DNA of 64,000 nucleotides from JAXDMU01 sp963762435 (lineage in GTDB: Bacteria > Pseudomonadota > Alphaproteobacteria > ATCC43930 > CGMCC-115725). Below, piece by piece: positions 34,201 to 42,459 of this stretch (its first letter is position 1; the number at the start of each line of letters is the position of its first letter). The position numbers were made by a program, and so were the translations under genes. The stretch covers positions 1 through 64,000 of the forward strand of contig CAVXLN010000034.1 of the NCBI GenBank assembly GCA_963762435.1, given 5' to 3'. The notes beneath the pieces were generated by a model, which was given only the letters and a program-made list of their open reading frames with translations, was not told the DNA's origin and searched no databases.

Positions 34201-34917
34201 TTGGCCAGCACCGAGCTTTTGTTTCGCGACGATGCCTATCTCCAGCGCTGCAGCGCCAAGGTCGTCTCGGCCGATGAGAGCGGCATCCGGCTCGACCGCA
34301 CGGTCTTCTATCCGCTGGGCGGCGGACAGCCGGGCGATCGGGGCGTGCTGCGGCTGGAGGGCGGCGCCGTCCTGCGGATCGCCGAGGCGCGCAAGGGCGA
34401 GACGCCTGACGATGTGCTCCATATCCTGGAGCCAGGCCAGGAACTGCCGGCGGTCGGTACTTCGGTCGAAGCCGAGATCGATTGGGAGTATCGCTATCGG
34501 CTGATGCGGCTGCATAGCTGCATGCATCTGCTCTGCTCGATCGTGCCGGGCGCGGTCACCGGCGGCCAGATCTCGGACGGCAAGGCGCGGCTCGATTTCG
34601 ACGTGCCGGGCGACAGCCTCGACAAGGTGGTGATCGAGGCGGCGCTCAATGAGCGCATCCGCGAGGGCCATGCGGTCGAGACGCGCTGGATCACGGACGA
34701 TGAGCTGGCGGAAGAGCCGTCGCTCGTGCGCACCATGTCGGTGAAGCCGCCGACCGGCCAGGGGCGCGTGCGGCTGCTCCATATCGTCGATGTCGATCTT
34801 CAGCCTTGCGGCGGCACGCATATCCGCAACACGGCCGAGATCGGGCCGGTGGTGATCACCAAGATCGAGAATAAGGGCCGGCAGAACCGGCGCATCAACA
34901 TCGCCTTCGCGGCCTGA
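34201..34917 (+). CDS. AlaX-type alanyl-tRNA editing protein
   Basis: The 238-residue protein is a free-standing homologue of the AlaRS editing domain. It has FYPLGGGQPGDRG near residue 40, the zinc-site motif HSCMHLL (HxxxH) and the second ligand set PCGGTHIRNTAEIG (Cys...His). Such proteins hydrolyse Ser-tRNA-Ala or Gly-tRNA-Ala. The start is a TTG at 34,201. It follows the RNA ligase by 72 bases and precedes the sulfurtransferase by 6 bases. Confidence 0.92.
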   Translation: MASTELLFRDDAYLQRCSAKVVSADESGIRLDRTVFYPLGGGQPGDRGVLRLEGGAVLRIAEARKGETPDDVLHILEPGQELPAVGTSVEAEIDWEYRYRLMRLHSCMHLLCSIVPGAVTGGQISDGKARLDFDVPGDSLDKVVIEAALNERIREGHAVETRWITDDELAEEPSLVRTMSVKPPTGQGRVRLLHIVDVDLQPCGGTHIRNTAEIGPVVITKIENKGRQNRRINIAFAA

Positions 34918-34923
34918 GGAACC

Positions 34924-35778
34924 ATGTCAGATCCGCTTGTTTCGACCGAATGGCTGGCGTCGCGGCTTGCCGCCCCCGACATCCGCATCGTCGATGCCTC
35001 CTACAAGATGCCCGGTGTTGCGCCCACCACGCGCGAGGATTACGACCGCGCCCATATTCCGGGGGCGGTCTTCTTCGACATCAACGAGATCGCCGATAGC
35101 GGGACCGACCTGCCGCACATGCTGCCCTCGGCGGAGAAATTCGCCTCGGGAGTGCGCAAGCTGGGCCTGGGCGACGGCAACCGCATCGTGCTCTACGACG
35201 CTTCGGGCATCATGGGGGCGGCGCGCGTCTGGTGGACCTTCCGCGTGTTCGGCCATCAGGATGTCTCGGTGCTGGATGGCGGCTTGAAGAAATGGCTGGC
35301 CGAGGGGCGGCCGGTCGACGATCTGCCGCCGCTGCCGCGCGAGCGCCATTTCACCGCCCGCCTCAACACGCTGCTGGTGCGCGACAAGGCGCAGATGCTG
35401 GCCAATATCGAGAGCCACCGAGAGCAGGTGGTGGATGCCCGCGCCGCGGGCCGTTTCACCGGCGAGGCGGCCGAGCCCTGGCCCGGGCGGCGGCAAGGCC
35501 ATATTCCCGGCAGCCGCAATCTCGATCATGTGAGCCTGATCGATCCCGCGACCGGGCTCGTGCGATCACCGGCCGAGCTGCGGCTGCTGTATCGCGACGC
35601 CGGGCTCGATCTCGCGAAGCCGATCGCGGCCACCTGCGGCTCCGGCATCACGGCGAGCGTGCTGGCCTTCGGCCTCCATCTGGCAGGGCACCCGGACGCC
35701 GCGGTCTATGACGGCTCCTGGGCCGAATGGGGCTTGCCCGACGGGCCGCCGATCGAGACCGGCCCCGCCAAGCCGTGA
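34924..35778 (+). CDS. sseA: 3-Mercaptopyruvate/thiosulfate sulfurtransferase
   Basis: This 284-residue protein has two rhodanese domains. The inactive first has HIPGAVFFDINEIAD and YDASGIMGAARVWW, and the active second has GHIPGSRNLDHVSL and the loop AATCGSGITASV with catalytic Cys238. The CGSG loop is close to the CG[ST]G form of mercaptopyruvate sulfurtransferases rather than the CRKG of thiosulfate enzymes. It passes sulfur from mercaptopyruvate to acceptors such as thioredoxin or tRNA thiolation proteins. It starts 6 bases after alaX. Confidence 0.92.
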   Translation: MSDPLVSTEWLASRLAAPDIRIVDASYKMPGVAPTTREDYDRAHIPGAVFFDINEIADSGTDLPHMLPSAEKFASGVRKLGLGDGNRIVLYDASGIMGAARVWWTFRVFGHQDVSVLDGGLKKWLAEGRPVDDLPPLPRERHFTARLNTLLVRDKAQMLANIESHREQVVDARAAGRFTGEAAEPWPGRRQGHIPGSRNLDHVSLIDPATGLVRSPAELRLLYRDAGLDLAKPIAATCGSGITASVLAFGLHLAGHPDAAVYDGSWAEWGLPDGPPIETGPAKP

Positions 35779-36203
35779 CCGAGCGGCGCTACACCGTGAC
35801 CCTCGACGAGAGCGGCATCCCGGTGCCGTTCGATCCGAAGGCGGTGTTCGGCAAGGTCCGCGCACCGGTCGTGGTGACGCTCAACGGCTACAGCTATCGC
35901 AGCACGATCGCCGCCATGGGCGGGCCGCCTTTCGTGCCGCTGAGCAAGGCTAATCTCAAGGCGGCGGGATTGAAGGGCGACGAGACGCTCGAGGTTTCGC
36001 TGACGCTCGACGCGGCGGAGCGGACGATCGAGGCGCCGGCGGATCTGGCCGCGGCGCTGAAGGCGGTGCCGGGGGCGTGGGCGGCCTGGGAGAAGCTCAG
36101 CTTCACCCATCGGCGCGAGCATGTCGAAGCGATCGAGGCGGCGAAGAAGCCCGAGACGCGGCAGCGGCGGATCGAGGCGGCGATGGTCGCGACACGCGGC
36201 TGA
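35775..36203 (+). CDS. DUF1905 / YdeI-like (bacteriocin-protection) protein
   Basis: The GTG at 35,775-35,777 overlaps the sseA stop, so translation is probably coupled. The 142-residue protein has a DUF1905 barrel (VVVTLNGYSYRSTIAAMGG, PLSKANLKAAGLKGDE) followed by a YdeI/OmpD-associated helical end (LSFTHRREHVEAIEAAKK, PETRQRRIEAAM). YdeI-type proteins are linked to polymyxin and bacteriocin resistance, but their biochemical role is unclear. A frame start 48 bases upstream exists, but the overlap start is more natural. Confidence 0.85.
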   Translation: MTERRYTVTLDESGIPVPFDPKAVFGKVRAPVVVTLNGYSYRSTIAAMGGPPFVPLSKANLKAAGLKGDETLEVSLTLDAAERTIEAPADLAAALKAVPGAWAAWEKLSFTHRREHVEAIEAAKKPETRQRRIEAAMVATRG

Positions 36204-36209
36204 CAGGGA

Positions 36210-36497
36210 TCAGGCGCTTATGTCGAGCAGCGCGCCGCGCCGGTACGCCACCGGCGACGCGGTTTCACCCTGCTCTGCGCTTTGATCCGATCGGGCAGCG
36301 AGAGCAACGGGTCTTTTCCCCGGCGTATCCGCAGCGCCGCCACGGCTCGGCGCTTCGCTCCGACGGGCCGATGTCGGTTGAACGCTGCCAACCGCCGTTT
36401 GCTGCAGCGGAAGTGCCACGGCCTGGGCAGCCGTCTGGGGCGCCGGCCGCGCCGATGGCGGTGGCGGGGGTAAGAGCGGAAGGGCGTGGAGCTTCAC
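36210..36497 (-). CDS. Small proline-rich hypothetical protein
   Basis: From the GTG at 36,497 a 95-residue protein can be read that is Pro-rich at the start (PLLPPPPPSARPAPQTA), low-complexity in the middle and ends VAYRRGALLDISA. There is no recognised domain. The ending looks like a designed C-terminus and differs from random antisense reading, but no ribosome-binding site is obvious. It is convergent with the DUF1905 gene, 6 bases apart. The gene is possible, not certain. Confidence 0.35.
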   Translation of the reverse strand: MKLHALPLLPPPPPSARPAPQTAAQAVALPLQQTAVGSVQPTSARRSEAPSRGGAADTPGKRPVALAARSDQSAEQGETASPVAYRRGALLDISA

Positions 36498-36764
36498 GGA
36501 ACGATGACAGGCAGAGACATGCCCTCGTCGATGCAAGCATCATTCCGGGAAGTTCGGCGGCGGATTTCGCTGACTTCGAGCAGCGAAAAGGGCCAAATCC
36601 GTCACCAACCCGGCAGATTTTTCCTATTGCCGGCAAAAATTGCCGAGTCGATTCTTGCCGGGCTCCGGGCGCGCGGACAAGGCGAAATGATCGCGCCGTC
36701 CTCAGCGTCACCGTGAATAGCAAGCCGCCGAGCGTTTAATCTGCAGTCGAGGGGCCGGTCGGTA
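36498..36764. other. Intergenic stretch with no supported gene
   Basis: Frames exist on both strands but show no family features or plausible start signals. Nothing structural stands out. Confidence 0.4.
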
Positions 36765-37415
36765 TCAAGCGGTAGTCTCGAACGAGCCGCCCCAAGATGG
36801 CAATTTCAGGACTGCCCTCTTCTGCTCAATCAAATCCATTATTTCTGATTTGAACGCCTCTTGGCGGGCGACGACCTGCTGAAGATGGGCTGCATGCGCA
36901 CGAGCCTCGGCTTGCCATCCATCGCCGGTAAAGCTAGTCCGAACGCGGTCGAACAGCTGATCCGCGGCGGTCAGATCGCCGATCAATCCGGCAGCGACGG
37001 CCGCATGATGGAGAGGCCAACCGCTTTTTCCATTATTCGCATCGAGCATCAAAAGCCGCGCGATCGCTTTTATCGACGAGCAGTCTCGGCGCAATCGTTG
37101 AACCTCATCGGCCGCTCGGCACGCGAGGCGATCTGCCTCTGGGGCGAATTGCTCGATGCTCTCGAACTCCACAAAATCCGCAATCCTGCTGCCATAGTGG
37201 AAGCTCAGATGTTGGCCCCGAGACCAGAGCCAACAGGCACCGACATTAAGATAGCTACCCTTTGACCATCCGCTCGGCTGAAACTCGATGACGATCAGCC
37301 AAAATCCGTGATCGGATATCCATGTTCGCGACTGGCCGCGCCGTTTACAGCCCAACGGCGCTAGGTGTCTCTTAGCGGCGTCTCCGAGGATGCGGCCATG
37401 CTCATTTTGCTTCAT
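36765..37415 (-). CDS. Hypothetical protein, DUF4304-like N-terminus
   Basis: The 216-residue protein begins MKQNEHGRILGDAAKRHLAP. It continues with GQSRTWISDHGFWLIVIEF and YLNVGACWLW, a pattern like DUF4304 (often found in immunity or toxin-neighbour genes). The second half is helical (SIKAIARLLMLDANNGKSGW, AEARAHAAHLQQVVARQEAF). No signal or membrane segment is seen. It stands alone just upstream of aapP on the same strand but 24 bases after aapP's stop in map order, so it is not part of the transporter operon's front. Family membership is tentative. Confidence 0.6.
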   Translation of the reverse strand: MKQNEHGRILGDAAKRHLAPLGCKRRGQSRTWISDHGFWLIVIEFQPSGWSKGSYLNVGACWLWSRGQHLSFHYGSRIADFVEFESIEQFAPEADRLACRAADEVQRLRRDCSSIKAIARLLMLDANNGKSGWPLHHAAVAAGLIGDLTAADQLFDRVRTSFTGDGWQAEARAHAAHLQQVVARQEAFKSEIMDLIEQKRAVLKLPSWGGSFETTA

Positions 37416-37439
37416 GGAATGTGAGGACGCCCTCGTCTC

Positions 37440-38186
37440 TCAATGATGCAATATCTGTCCTAGGAACGCCTTCGTCCGCTCGTTCCGCGGGTTGGCGAAG
37501 AAATCCGCGGGCGTCCCGCGCTCGACCACCTCGCCCTTGTCCATGAAGATCATCGTGTCGGCGACGGTGCGGGCGAAGTTCATCTCGTGGGTGACGCAGA
37601 TCATGGTCATGCCTTCGTGTGCCAAGCCGACCATGACATCGAGCACTTCCTTGACCATCTCCGGATCGAGCGCCGAGGTCGGCTCGTCGAACAGCATGAT
37701 GTTGGGCTTCATGCAGAGCGAGCGGGCGATGGCGACGCGCTGCTGCTGGCCGCCGGAGAGCTGGCCTGGATATTTATGCGCCTGTTCCGGAATGCGGACG
37801 CGGTTGAGGTAATACATCGCCGTCTCTTCCGCTTCGCGCTTCGGCATCTTGCGCACCCAGATCGGCGCCAGCGTCAGGTTCTGCATCACGGTCAGATGCG
37901 GGAAGAGGTTGAACTGCTGGAACACCATGCCGACTTCGCGGCGGATCGCCTCGATATTCTTGATGTTGGCGGTGAGCTCCTTGCCGTCGACGATGATGTC
38001 GCCCTGCTGATGCTCCTCGAGCCGGTTGATGCAGCGGATCATGGTCGATTTGCCCGAGCCCGACGGGCCGATGACCACGACCTTCTCGCCGTGCCGGACC
38101 GTGAGGTCGACATTCTTCAGCACATGGAACTGGCCGTACCATTTATTGACCTGGCGCAGCTCGATGATCGGGGCCTTGTCAGCCAT
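37440..38186 (-). CDS. aapP: General L-amino acid ABC transporter, ATP-binding protein
   Basis: The 248-residue ATPase has Walker A (VIGPSGSGKSTMIRCI), Q-loop (GMVFQQFNLFPHLTVM), signature (YPGQLSGGQQQRVAIARSL), Walker B (IMLFDEPTSALDPEMV) and H-loop (ICVTHEMNFA). The start ATG at 38,184-38,186 gives MADKAPIIELRQVNKWYGQF. It is the last gene of aapJ-Q-M-P, energising uptake of polar and branched L-amino acids. It lies 10 bases after aapM. Confidence 0.95.
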   Translation of the reverse strand: MADKAPIIELRQVNKWYGQFHVLKNVDLTVRHGEKVVVIGPSGSGKSTMIRCINRLEEHQQGDIIVDGKELTANIKNIEAIRREVGMVFQQFNLFPHLTVMQNLTLAPIWVRKMPKREAEETAMYYLNRVRIPEQAHKYPGQLSGGQQQRVAIARSLCMKPNIMLFDEPTSALDPEMVKEVLDVMVGLAHEGMTMICVTHEMNFARTVADTMIFMDKGEVVERGTPADFFANPRNERTKAFLGQILHH

Positions 38187-38196
38187 TCCCTGTCCC

Positions 38197-39255
38197 CTAA
38201 CGCCGGCGATTGCGGTTGAGCCGCGCTTCGAGCCAGCGGCTGTAGCGCGACATCGAATAGCAGAAGAAGAAATAGATGGCGCCGATGAAGAGATAGGCCT
38301 CGGCGGTGAGGCCGCGCCAGCTTGGATCGACCAGCGACTGGATCGCATCCTGCAGCAGATCATAGAGCCCGATGATCGCGACGAGCGACGTGTTCTTGAA
38401 ATTGCCGATGAGGTTCGAGACCAGCGGCGGGATCACGATGGTGATCGCCTGCGGCAGGATGATGAGCCGCATCTTCTGCCAATAACCCAAGCCCAGCGCA
38501 TCGGCCGCCTCGTCCTGGCCGCGCGGCAGCGCCTGCAGGCCGCCGCGCACATCCTCGGCCTGGTATGCGGCGAGGAAGAGCGTGATGCCGACGAGGGCCC
38601 TGAGCTGCTTGTCGATGACGAATCCCGGCGGCAGGAACAGCGGCAGCATCAGCGACGCCATATAGAGCATGGCGATGAGCGGCACGCCGCGCATGAACTC
38701 GATGGCCGAGGTCGAGAGCAGCTTGATCACCGGCAGGTGCGAGCGCCGCCCGAGCGCCAGCAGCACGGCCAGCGGAAAGCCCAGGATCATGCTGAAGATC
38801 GCCAGGATCATGGTGAGCGGCAGTCCGCTCCAGAGATCCGTCGGCACGAAGCTGAGGCCCAAGATGCCGCCGAACATCAGGATGCCGGAGACGATCGTGC
38901 CGGCGAGCCAGATATAGATCAGCTCCTTGCGCCACATGGAGGGTGCGAAGGAAGTGCCGACCAGCGCGCCCAGGATGAAGGCCACCAGTGCGCAGCGCCA
39001 TTGCTGGTCATAGGGATAGCGGCCGAACAGGATGAAGCGCCATTTCTCGCCGATGAAGGCCCAGCAGGCGCCGCTGCCGGCGGCGTGGCAGCTGCGCATG
39101 CTGTCGGCATGGAAGACCGCGTCGAAGATCGCCCAGTTGAGGAACGGCCCGACCGTGAGATAGAGCAGATAGAGGATGACGAGCGTGGTCAGCGCGTTGC
39201 CGACCGAGTTGAAAAGATTGGTGCGGAGCCAGCGGAGGGCCGGATTGGCGGTCAT
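38197..39255 (-). CDS. aapM: General L-amino acid ABC transporter, permease AapM
   Basis: Starting at the ATG at 39,253-39,255 (MTANPALRWLRTNLFNSVGN) this 352-residue permease has about eight membrane helices and the EAA loop (EAADALGLGYWQKMRLIILP). The insert CHAAGSGACWAFIGEKWRFI between early helices is characteristic of AapM. It pairs with AapQ and the ATPase AapP. The gap to aapQ is 5 bases. Confidence 0.95.
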   Translation of the reverse strand: MTANPALRWLRTNLFNSVGNALTTLVILYLLYLTVGPFLNWAIFDAVFHADSMRSCHAAGSGACWAFIGEKWRFILFGRYPYDQQWRCALVAFILGALVGTSFAPSMWRKELIYIWLAGTIVSGILMFGGILGLSFVPTDLWSGLPLTMILAIFSMILGFPLAVLLALGRRSHLPVIKLLSTSAIEFMRGVPLIAMLYMASLMLPLFLPPGFVIDKQLRALVGITLFLAAYQAEDVRGGLQALPRGQDEAADALGLGYWQKMRLIILPQAITIVIPPLVSNLIGNFKNTSLVAIIGLYDLLQDAIQSLVDPSWRGLTAEAYLFIGAIYFFFCYSMSRYSRWLEARLNRNRRR

Positions 39256-39260
39256 TCCGG

Positions 39261-40427
39261 TCACCGGGTCCTGAGCGCGATGCGCGCATTGTAGATGTTC
39301 ATGGCGAGCGAGATCGCGAGGCTGATCAGCAGGTAGAAGCCCATGATCGCCGCCATGCCCTCGATCGCCTGGCCGGTCTGGTTCATCTGGGTGTTGACGA
39401 CCGAGACGAAGTCCGGGAAGCCGATCGCCACCGCCAGCGTCGAGTTCTTGGTGAGATTGAGGAACTGGCTGGTCATCGGCGGCACGATGATGCGGACCGC
39501 CTGCGGCAGGACCACGAGCCGCAGCACCCACCCGCGCTTGAGGCCGAGTGCGGATGCGGCCTCGGTCTGGCCATGGCTCACCGCCTGGATGCCGCTGCGG
39601 ACGATCTCGCCGATATAGGCGGTCGTGTAGATGGTGAGGCCGGCGAGGAGGGCCGTAAGCTCGGGCGAGAAGCTGGTGCCGCCGGTGAAATTGAAGCCCT
39701 GGAGCGTGGGCAGGCTCAAGCCCAGGGGCGCCCCGAAAGCGAGCCAGACGATGAGCGGCAGGCCGATGACGAGGCCGGCCGAGGCGGCGATGGTCGGAAA
39801 GCTCTGCCCGGTCTGGTCCTGGCGCCGGCGCGCCCAGCGACCGATCGCGGCCGAAATCGCCAGGCCGATGATGAAGGCGGCGCCCATCGGCAGATGGCTC
39901 GGATTCGCGACCGGCATGGGCATGAAGAGGCCGCGATTGGTGAGAAACGTATCCGGCAGGATCTCCCAGGCCTGGCGCGGGTTGGGTGCCGCCCCGTTCA
40001 GGATCGCGTAGATCAGCAGAAGCTGGAGCAGCAGCGGCACGTTGCGGATGAGCTCGACATAGCAGAGCGCCAGCCGCGACAGCAGCCAGTTGGGCGAGAG
40101 GCGCGCGATGCCGAGCAGCGTGCCGAGGATGGTCGAGAGGATGATGCCGGCGAACGCCACCTCGAGGGTGTTGAGGATGCCGACCAGGAAGGCCTGGGCA
40201 TAGGTGCTGGTGGCACTGTAGGGCACCAGCGATTCGCTGATCTCGAACCCGGATTCGCGATTGAGGAAGCCCAGGCCGGTCGCGATCGATTGGCGCTGCA
40301 GATTGACGATCGTGTTGTGGATGAGAAGGGTGGCGATCGTGCCGATCACCAGGATCGTCACGATCTGCCAGAACCAGCCGCGAACGGTCGGGTCGTTCCA
40401 GAAGGCCGAGGCGCCGCCCGGCTTCAT
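39261..40427 (-). CDS. aapQ: General L-amino acid ABC transporter, permease AapQ
   Basis: The 388-residue permease has a long first periplasmic loop (SIATGLGFLNRESGFEIS), HisM-type motifs (LCYVELIRNVPLLLQLLLIY) and the EAA loop (TEAASALGLKRGWVLRLVVL). The N-terminal FWNDPTVRGWFWQIVTILV is typical of AapQ. It forms the membrane channel with AapM and follows aapJ by 34 bases. Confidence 0.95.
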   Translation of the reverse strand: MKPGGASAFWNDPTVRGWFWQIVTILVIGTIATLLIHNTIVNLQRQSIATGLGFLNRESGFEISESLVPYSATSTYAQAFLVGILNTLEVAFAGIILSTILGTLLGIARLSPNWLLSRLALCYVELIRNVPLLLQLLLIYAILNGAAPNPRQAWEILPDTFLTNRGLFMPMPVANPSHLPMGAAFIIGLAISAAIGRWARRRQDQTGQSFPTIAASAGLVIGLPLIVWLAFGAPLGLSLPTLQGFNFTGGTSFSPELTALLAGLTIYTTAYIGEIVRSGIQAVSHGQTEAASALGLKRGWVLRLVVLPQAVRIIVPPMTSQFLNLTKNSTLAVAIGFPDFVSVVNTQMNQTGQAIEGMAAIMGFYLLISLAISLAMNIYNARIALRTR

Positions 40428-40461
40428 CGCCGCACTCGCCTCTTGTCCCGCGCCTCCCGGC

Positions 40462-41487
40462 TCAGCGCAGCGGCGGCGCGTACATCAGGCCGCCCTTGGT
40501 CCAGAGATCATTGAGGCCGCGCTCGAGCTTCAGGGGGCTGTCCTTGCCCACATTGCGATCGAACGCCTCGCCGTAATTGCCCACGGCCTTGATGATGTTG
40601 TAGGCCCATTTCTCGTCGAGCCCGAGCGCCTTGCCGTTACCGTCCTTGACGCCCAGAAGGCGCTGGATGTTCGGATCCTCGCTCTTCAGCATGTCGTCGA
40701 CATTCTTGGAGGTGATGCCCCGCTCCTCCGCCTCGATCATGGCGTAGACGGTCCAGCGCAAGATGTCGAACCACTGGTCGTCACCCTGACGTACGGCCGG
40801 CGCCAGCGGCTCTTTCGAGATGCGCTCCGGCAGAATGATGTAATCGTCGGGATTGGACGCTCTCGAGGCGCGCGTGCCGGCGAGGCCCGAACCGTCGGTG
40901 GTGAAGGCATCGCAGCGGCCGGCGAAGAAGGCGTTCACGACCTCGTCGAGATTGTCGATCACCACTTCCTTGAATTGCAGCCCGTTGGATCGGAAATAGT
41001 CGGCGAGATTGAGCTCGGTCGTGGTGCCCGGCTGCACGCAGATGGTGGCGCCGGCGAGCTCTTTCGAGCCCTTGATGCCGAGCTTCTTGGTGACGAGGAA
41101 ACCTTGGCCGTCATAGAACACGACCGGGCCGAAGAGCAGGCCCAACTGCCCTTCGCGCTGGAGCGTCTGAGTCGTGTTGCGCGACAGCAAATCGACCTCG
41201 CCCGACTGGAGCGCGGTGAAGCGCTGCTGGGCCGACAGCGGCGCGAACTTGACCTTGTCGGGCGTGCCGAACACGGCCGCGGAGAGGGCGCGGCATACAT
41301 CGGCATCGAGGCCCTTGATGACGCCCTGGCTGTCGGCCGCGGAGAAGCCGGCGACACCGGTCGACACGCCGCATACGATCTGGCCCTTGCTCTTGATATT
41401 GTCGAGCGTCTGCCCGGCCTGGGCGGTGGCTGCCAGCCCCAGCGCTGCTGCCGTCGCCAAGGCTGCCCGTGTCAAGATTCGGTTCAT
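40462..41487 (-). CDS. aapJ: General L-amino acid ABC transporter, periplasmic binding protein
   Basis: The 341-residue protein has a signal peptide (TRAALATAAALGLAATAQA) and the type-3 solute-binding fold: QIVCGVSTGVAGFSAADSQ, GLDADVCRALSAAVFG, NTTQTLQREGQLGLLFGPVV, and VVRQGDDQWFDILRWTVYAM. The end KLERGLNDLWTKGGLMYAPP is the usual AapJ C-terminus. It is the first gene of the operon and the ligand-capture component. Confidence 0.95.
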   Translation of the reverse strand: MNRILTRAALATAAALGLAATAQAGQTLDNIKSKGQIVCGVSTGVAGFSAADSQGVIKGLDADVCRALSAAVFGTPDKVKFAPLSAQQRFTALQSGEVDLLSRNTTQTLQREGQLGLLFGPVVFYDGQGFLVTKKLGIKGSKELAGATICVQPGTTTELNLADYFRSNGLQFKEVVIDNLDEVVNAFFAGRCDAFTTDGSGLAGTRASRASNPDDYIILPERISKEPLAPAVRQGDDQWFDILRWTVYAMIEAEERGITSKNVDDMLKSEDPNIQRLLGVKDGNGKALGLDEKWAYNIIKAVGNYGEAFDRNVGKDSPLKLERGLNDLWTKGGLMYAPPLR

Positions 41488-41861
41488 GCTGCCGCCCCTG
41501 TTGGTTTACCCGTGCAACGCCGCCCTGCGAATTTAGGATCAGTCGCTGCATCCGGATCAATTTTTTGAACCGTAACATAGCGATGCGGGCTGTCGCAATG
41601 CGATGCACCGTGCACCGGCAGTCTCGGTGCGACGCACGTTCAGCTTGCCATCTGATACAAGATGATCGTAGTTTTAGAAATGACGCTTCATCGTTGGCGT
41701 GCGGCCTGGGTAAATTCTGCGTCCTAAGGGTTGTCAAACTACCGCTCTTAGTAGAATGTGTGCCGCACTTACCTGGCTCGCGACGTAACAATCGCTTTGT
41801 GCCAGCGCGTATCTCAAATATGCTTACTTAGAGTGCATCTATCGCAACAAGAGGATTGGAC
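41488..41861. other. 374-bp divergent intergenic region between aapJ and an XRE regulator
   Basis: It should hold the promoters of the aap operon (leftward) and of the regulator (rightward). The right half is less GC-rich. No clear binding palindrome, small RNA or riboswitch was recognised, and the short frames across it show no family features. Confidence 0.5.
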
Positions 41862-42347
41862 GTGGCACGTACATCTATCTCTTCCATCGGGCCGACACCC
41901 CGAGGCCAGACACGCGGTCAGCTCAGCACAGATCAGCTGAAGTCGATCGACGTAGCGGTCGGAGCGCAGGTTCGCCTTCGGCGCATCCTGCTTGGCCTCT
42001 CGCAAGAGGCGGTCAGCAAGGTCATCGGCCTTACCTTCCAGCAGCTGCAGAAATATGAGCATGGAACCAATCGGATCAGCGGTTCCCGTCTCTATCAGCT
42101 GTCGCTCATTCTCCATGTGCCTGTCTCGTATTTCTTCGAGACGGTGGATATCGAGGGTGGCCCGGAAGCAGCGCAGGACGCCTATCAGACTGCCGCCCTT
42201 CAAGACGTCGAAGGAATGCCGAGCGACCTCATGAAGAAGCGCAAGACCGTTGAGCTGGTCCGCGCCTTCTATGCGATCGAGGATGATCGGCAGCGCACGG
42301 CGGCCCTGAACCTGCTGAAGACGCTGGCGAAGACCAGCGCCAAGTAA
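41862..42347 (+). CDS. XRE-family helix-turn-helix transcriptional regulator
   Basis: The 161-residue protein has a Cro/C1-type HTH at about residues 25-80: IDVAVGAQVRLRRILLGLSQ, EAVSKVIGLTFQQLQKYEHG, NRISGSRLYQLSLILHVPVS. A helical C-terminal tail follows (KKRKTVELVRAFYAIEDDRQ). It belongs to the abundant short XRE regulators of alphaproteobacteria. The GTG at 41,862 was preferred; a TTG at 41,856 adds two residues. It is transcribed divergently from aapJ, but nothing shows that it controls that operon. A terminator follows. Confidence 0.9.
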   Translation: MARTSISSIGPTPRGQTRGQLSTDQLKSIDVAVGAQVRLRRILLGLSQEAVSKVIGLTFQQLQKYEHGTNRISGSRLYQLSLILHVPVSYFFETVDIEGGPEAAQDAYQTAALQDVEGMPSDLMKKRKTVELVRAFYAIEDDRQRTAALNLLKTLAKTSAK

Positions 42348-42372
42348 CCTCGGCGGCGGCAGGAAAGTTGAT

Positions 42373-42410
42373 TGGCCGGAGCGTTCGACGCTCCGGCCAG
42401 AACTTTTATT
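42373..42410 (+). terminator. Intrinsic terminator after the XRE regulator
   Basis: An 11-bp perfect stem TGGCCGGAGCG/CGCTCCGGCCA with loop TTCGA (42,373-42,399) is followed by GAACTTTTATT. It sits 26 bases after the stop codon. Confidence 0.85.
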
Positions 42411-42459
42411 GGGCCAGGCGGCAGTATAACGGTTCACGAAGTGTTATAGACTGGCTGCC

